Source: a virus. From it: a stretch of 31,032 nt of DNA. Within the stretch, counting starts at the first letter, position 1, and each line of letters starts with the position of its first letter. This document shows positions 30,862 through 31,032 of this stretch, piece by piece. The DNA is taken from IMG/VR virus record IMGVR_UViG_3300012931_000058, positions 1 through 31,032 of that record. One strand, written 5' to 3'. The notes beneath the pieces are model-generated. The model saw only the letters and a list, made by a program, of their open reading frames with translations, was not told the DNA's origin and did no database searches. Made by a program: the position numbers and the translations under genes.

Positions 30862-30909
30862 TTACTCAAATAATGCGAGAATGGTTTCTCAAATAATTTG
30901 CGCACAAAA
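30862..30909 (-). repeat. Right phage end with two transposase-binding-like repeats
   Basis: Read on the minus strand, ATTATTTGAGAAA (30897-30885) and ATTATTTGAGTAA (30874-30862) mirror the left-end copies. The outer copy lies 12 bp inside the inferred end (TTTTGTGCGCAA). The left copy is 13 bp inside its end, so the two ends are nearly symmetrical. The two right-end sites are 23 bp apart, closer than the 68 bp on the left, an asymmetry also known for Mu. Confidence 0.75.
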
Positions 30910-30914
30910 TATAT
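30910..30914. repeat. Right copy of 5-bp target-site duplication (TATAT)
   Basis: TATAT follows the inferred right end (CACAAAA) and matches 119-123. See the left copy for the reading-frame test. Confidence 0.7.
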
Positions 30915-31032
30915 TTGATCGAAATATTTTTCTTTTCGGCTGTCGGCTTTATCGATTCAATGGTTTTCAGTATCAATTCATGCGAATAAATTTCCTTTTG
31001 TTCGAACGAATAATTTCCCCGCTGCATTTGAG
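30910..31032 (-). pseudogene. Sensor histidine kinase, part upstream of HATPase (interrupted by prophage)
   Basis: The minus strand is open through the whole flank and reads QMQRGNYSFEQKEIYSHEL, followed by a helix and AEKKNISIKY. This is the stretch just after the HisKA dimerisation helices in many PAS-type kinases (...W.R.Q.G...F....L; ...A..KNI.I.Y). It joins in frame to the N-box at 1-123 once the prophage is removed. The upstream sensor part lies outside the window. Confidence 0.8.

Larger units (their letters stand above)
124..30909 (+). mobile_element. Mu-like transposable prophage, apparently complete
   Basis: The element is bounded by inverted copies of an ATTATTTGAGAAA end motif (two copies per end) and a 5-bp TATAT target duplication, and it sits inside a histidine kinase gene. 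It encodes a Mu A-type DDE transposase, Xre repressor and divergent Ner/Cro-like protein in Mu order, and Mu-like head genes (TerS, TerL, DUF935 portal, gpG, gp36, gp37). It also has scaffold, capsid, lysis genes, tail tube, chaperones, tape measure, hub and fibre. There is no integrase and no sheath gene. About 30.8 kb is close to other transposable siphophages such as B3 and D3112, which are known to be 37-38 kb. Apart from one frameshifted gene at 17917 nothing looks decayed. Confidence 0.9.

Noticed and set aside
119-30913. ATATA as the target duplication
   Set aside because: It is also present at both junctions, but removing the phage with ATATA leaves the kinase out of frame, whereas TATAT restores it.
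1-31032. tRNA, rRNA or riboswitch
   Set aside because: No cloverleaf or rRNA-like sequence noticed by eye; a covariance search would be needed to exclude small RNAs.

Overview
The window holds one apparently complete Mu-like transposable prophage of about 30.8 kb (124-30909), with roughly 120 bp of host DNA on each side. The two host flanks are the two halves of one minus-strand sensor histidine kinase gene. The HATPase N-box half is at 1-123 and the stretch just after the dimerisation domain is at 30910-31032. Taking TATAT (119-123 and 30910-30914) as the 5-bp target duplication and removing the phage restores the kinase reading frame. AT-rich DNA, TAnnTTTG-type promoter spacing and four signal peptides that all end in Ala|Gln suggest a host in the Bacteroidota/Ignavibacteria group; this is inference.

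Left end and early region (124-10687, mostly plus strand). The order is: terminal repeats of an ATTATTTGAGAAA element; a leftward Xre repressor; a divergent Ner/Cro-like gene whose promoter carries a perfect 17-bp palindrome between -35 and -10; a CII-like regulator; and a Mu A-type DDE transposase. No MuB ATPase follows. Next comes a long run of small, tightly overlapping genes: zinc ribbons, a MazG-like protein, a winged helix, an ASCH protein and many unknowns. A minor-head (gpF/SPP1 gp7-like) gene and a small membrane protein close the block.

Packaging/connector block (10695-15883, minus strand). In transcription order it holds gp36-like and gp37-like connector genes, an intrinsic terminator, a 390-bp non-coding control region, small terminase, large terminase, DUF935-type portal, and a Mu gpG-like virion morphogenesis protein. 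The non-coding region carries an exact copy of the phage-end 13-mer and eight AGTRNAC-type heptamers spaced in phase with the DNA helix. Transcription of this block runs opposite to the rest of the phage.

Late block (16027-30838, plus strand). It starts from a divergent control region and encodes scaffold, an acidic small protein, major capsid protein, a terminator, a secreted protein in two frames, endolysin and membrane lysis proteins, tail tube, accessory/fibre proteins, a tail collar protein, tail assembly chaperones with a -1 frameshift, tape measure, tail hub, and a J-like central fibre. No sheath gene is seen, so the virion is probably a siphovirus (B3/D3112-like lifestyle with Mu-type replication).

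The most unusual points are the helically phased repeat array and end-like site near the phage centre, Sec signal peptides on four late proteins including the 872-residue fibre, the lack of MuB, and the inverted packaging module.
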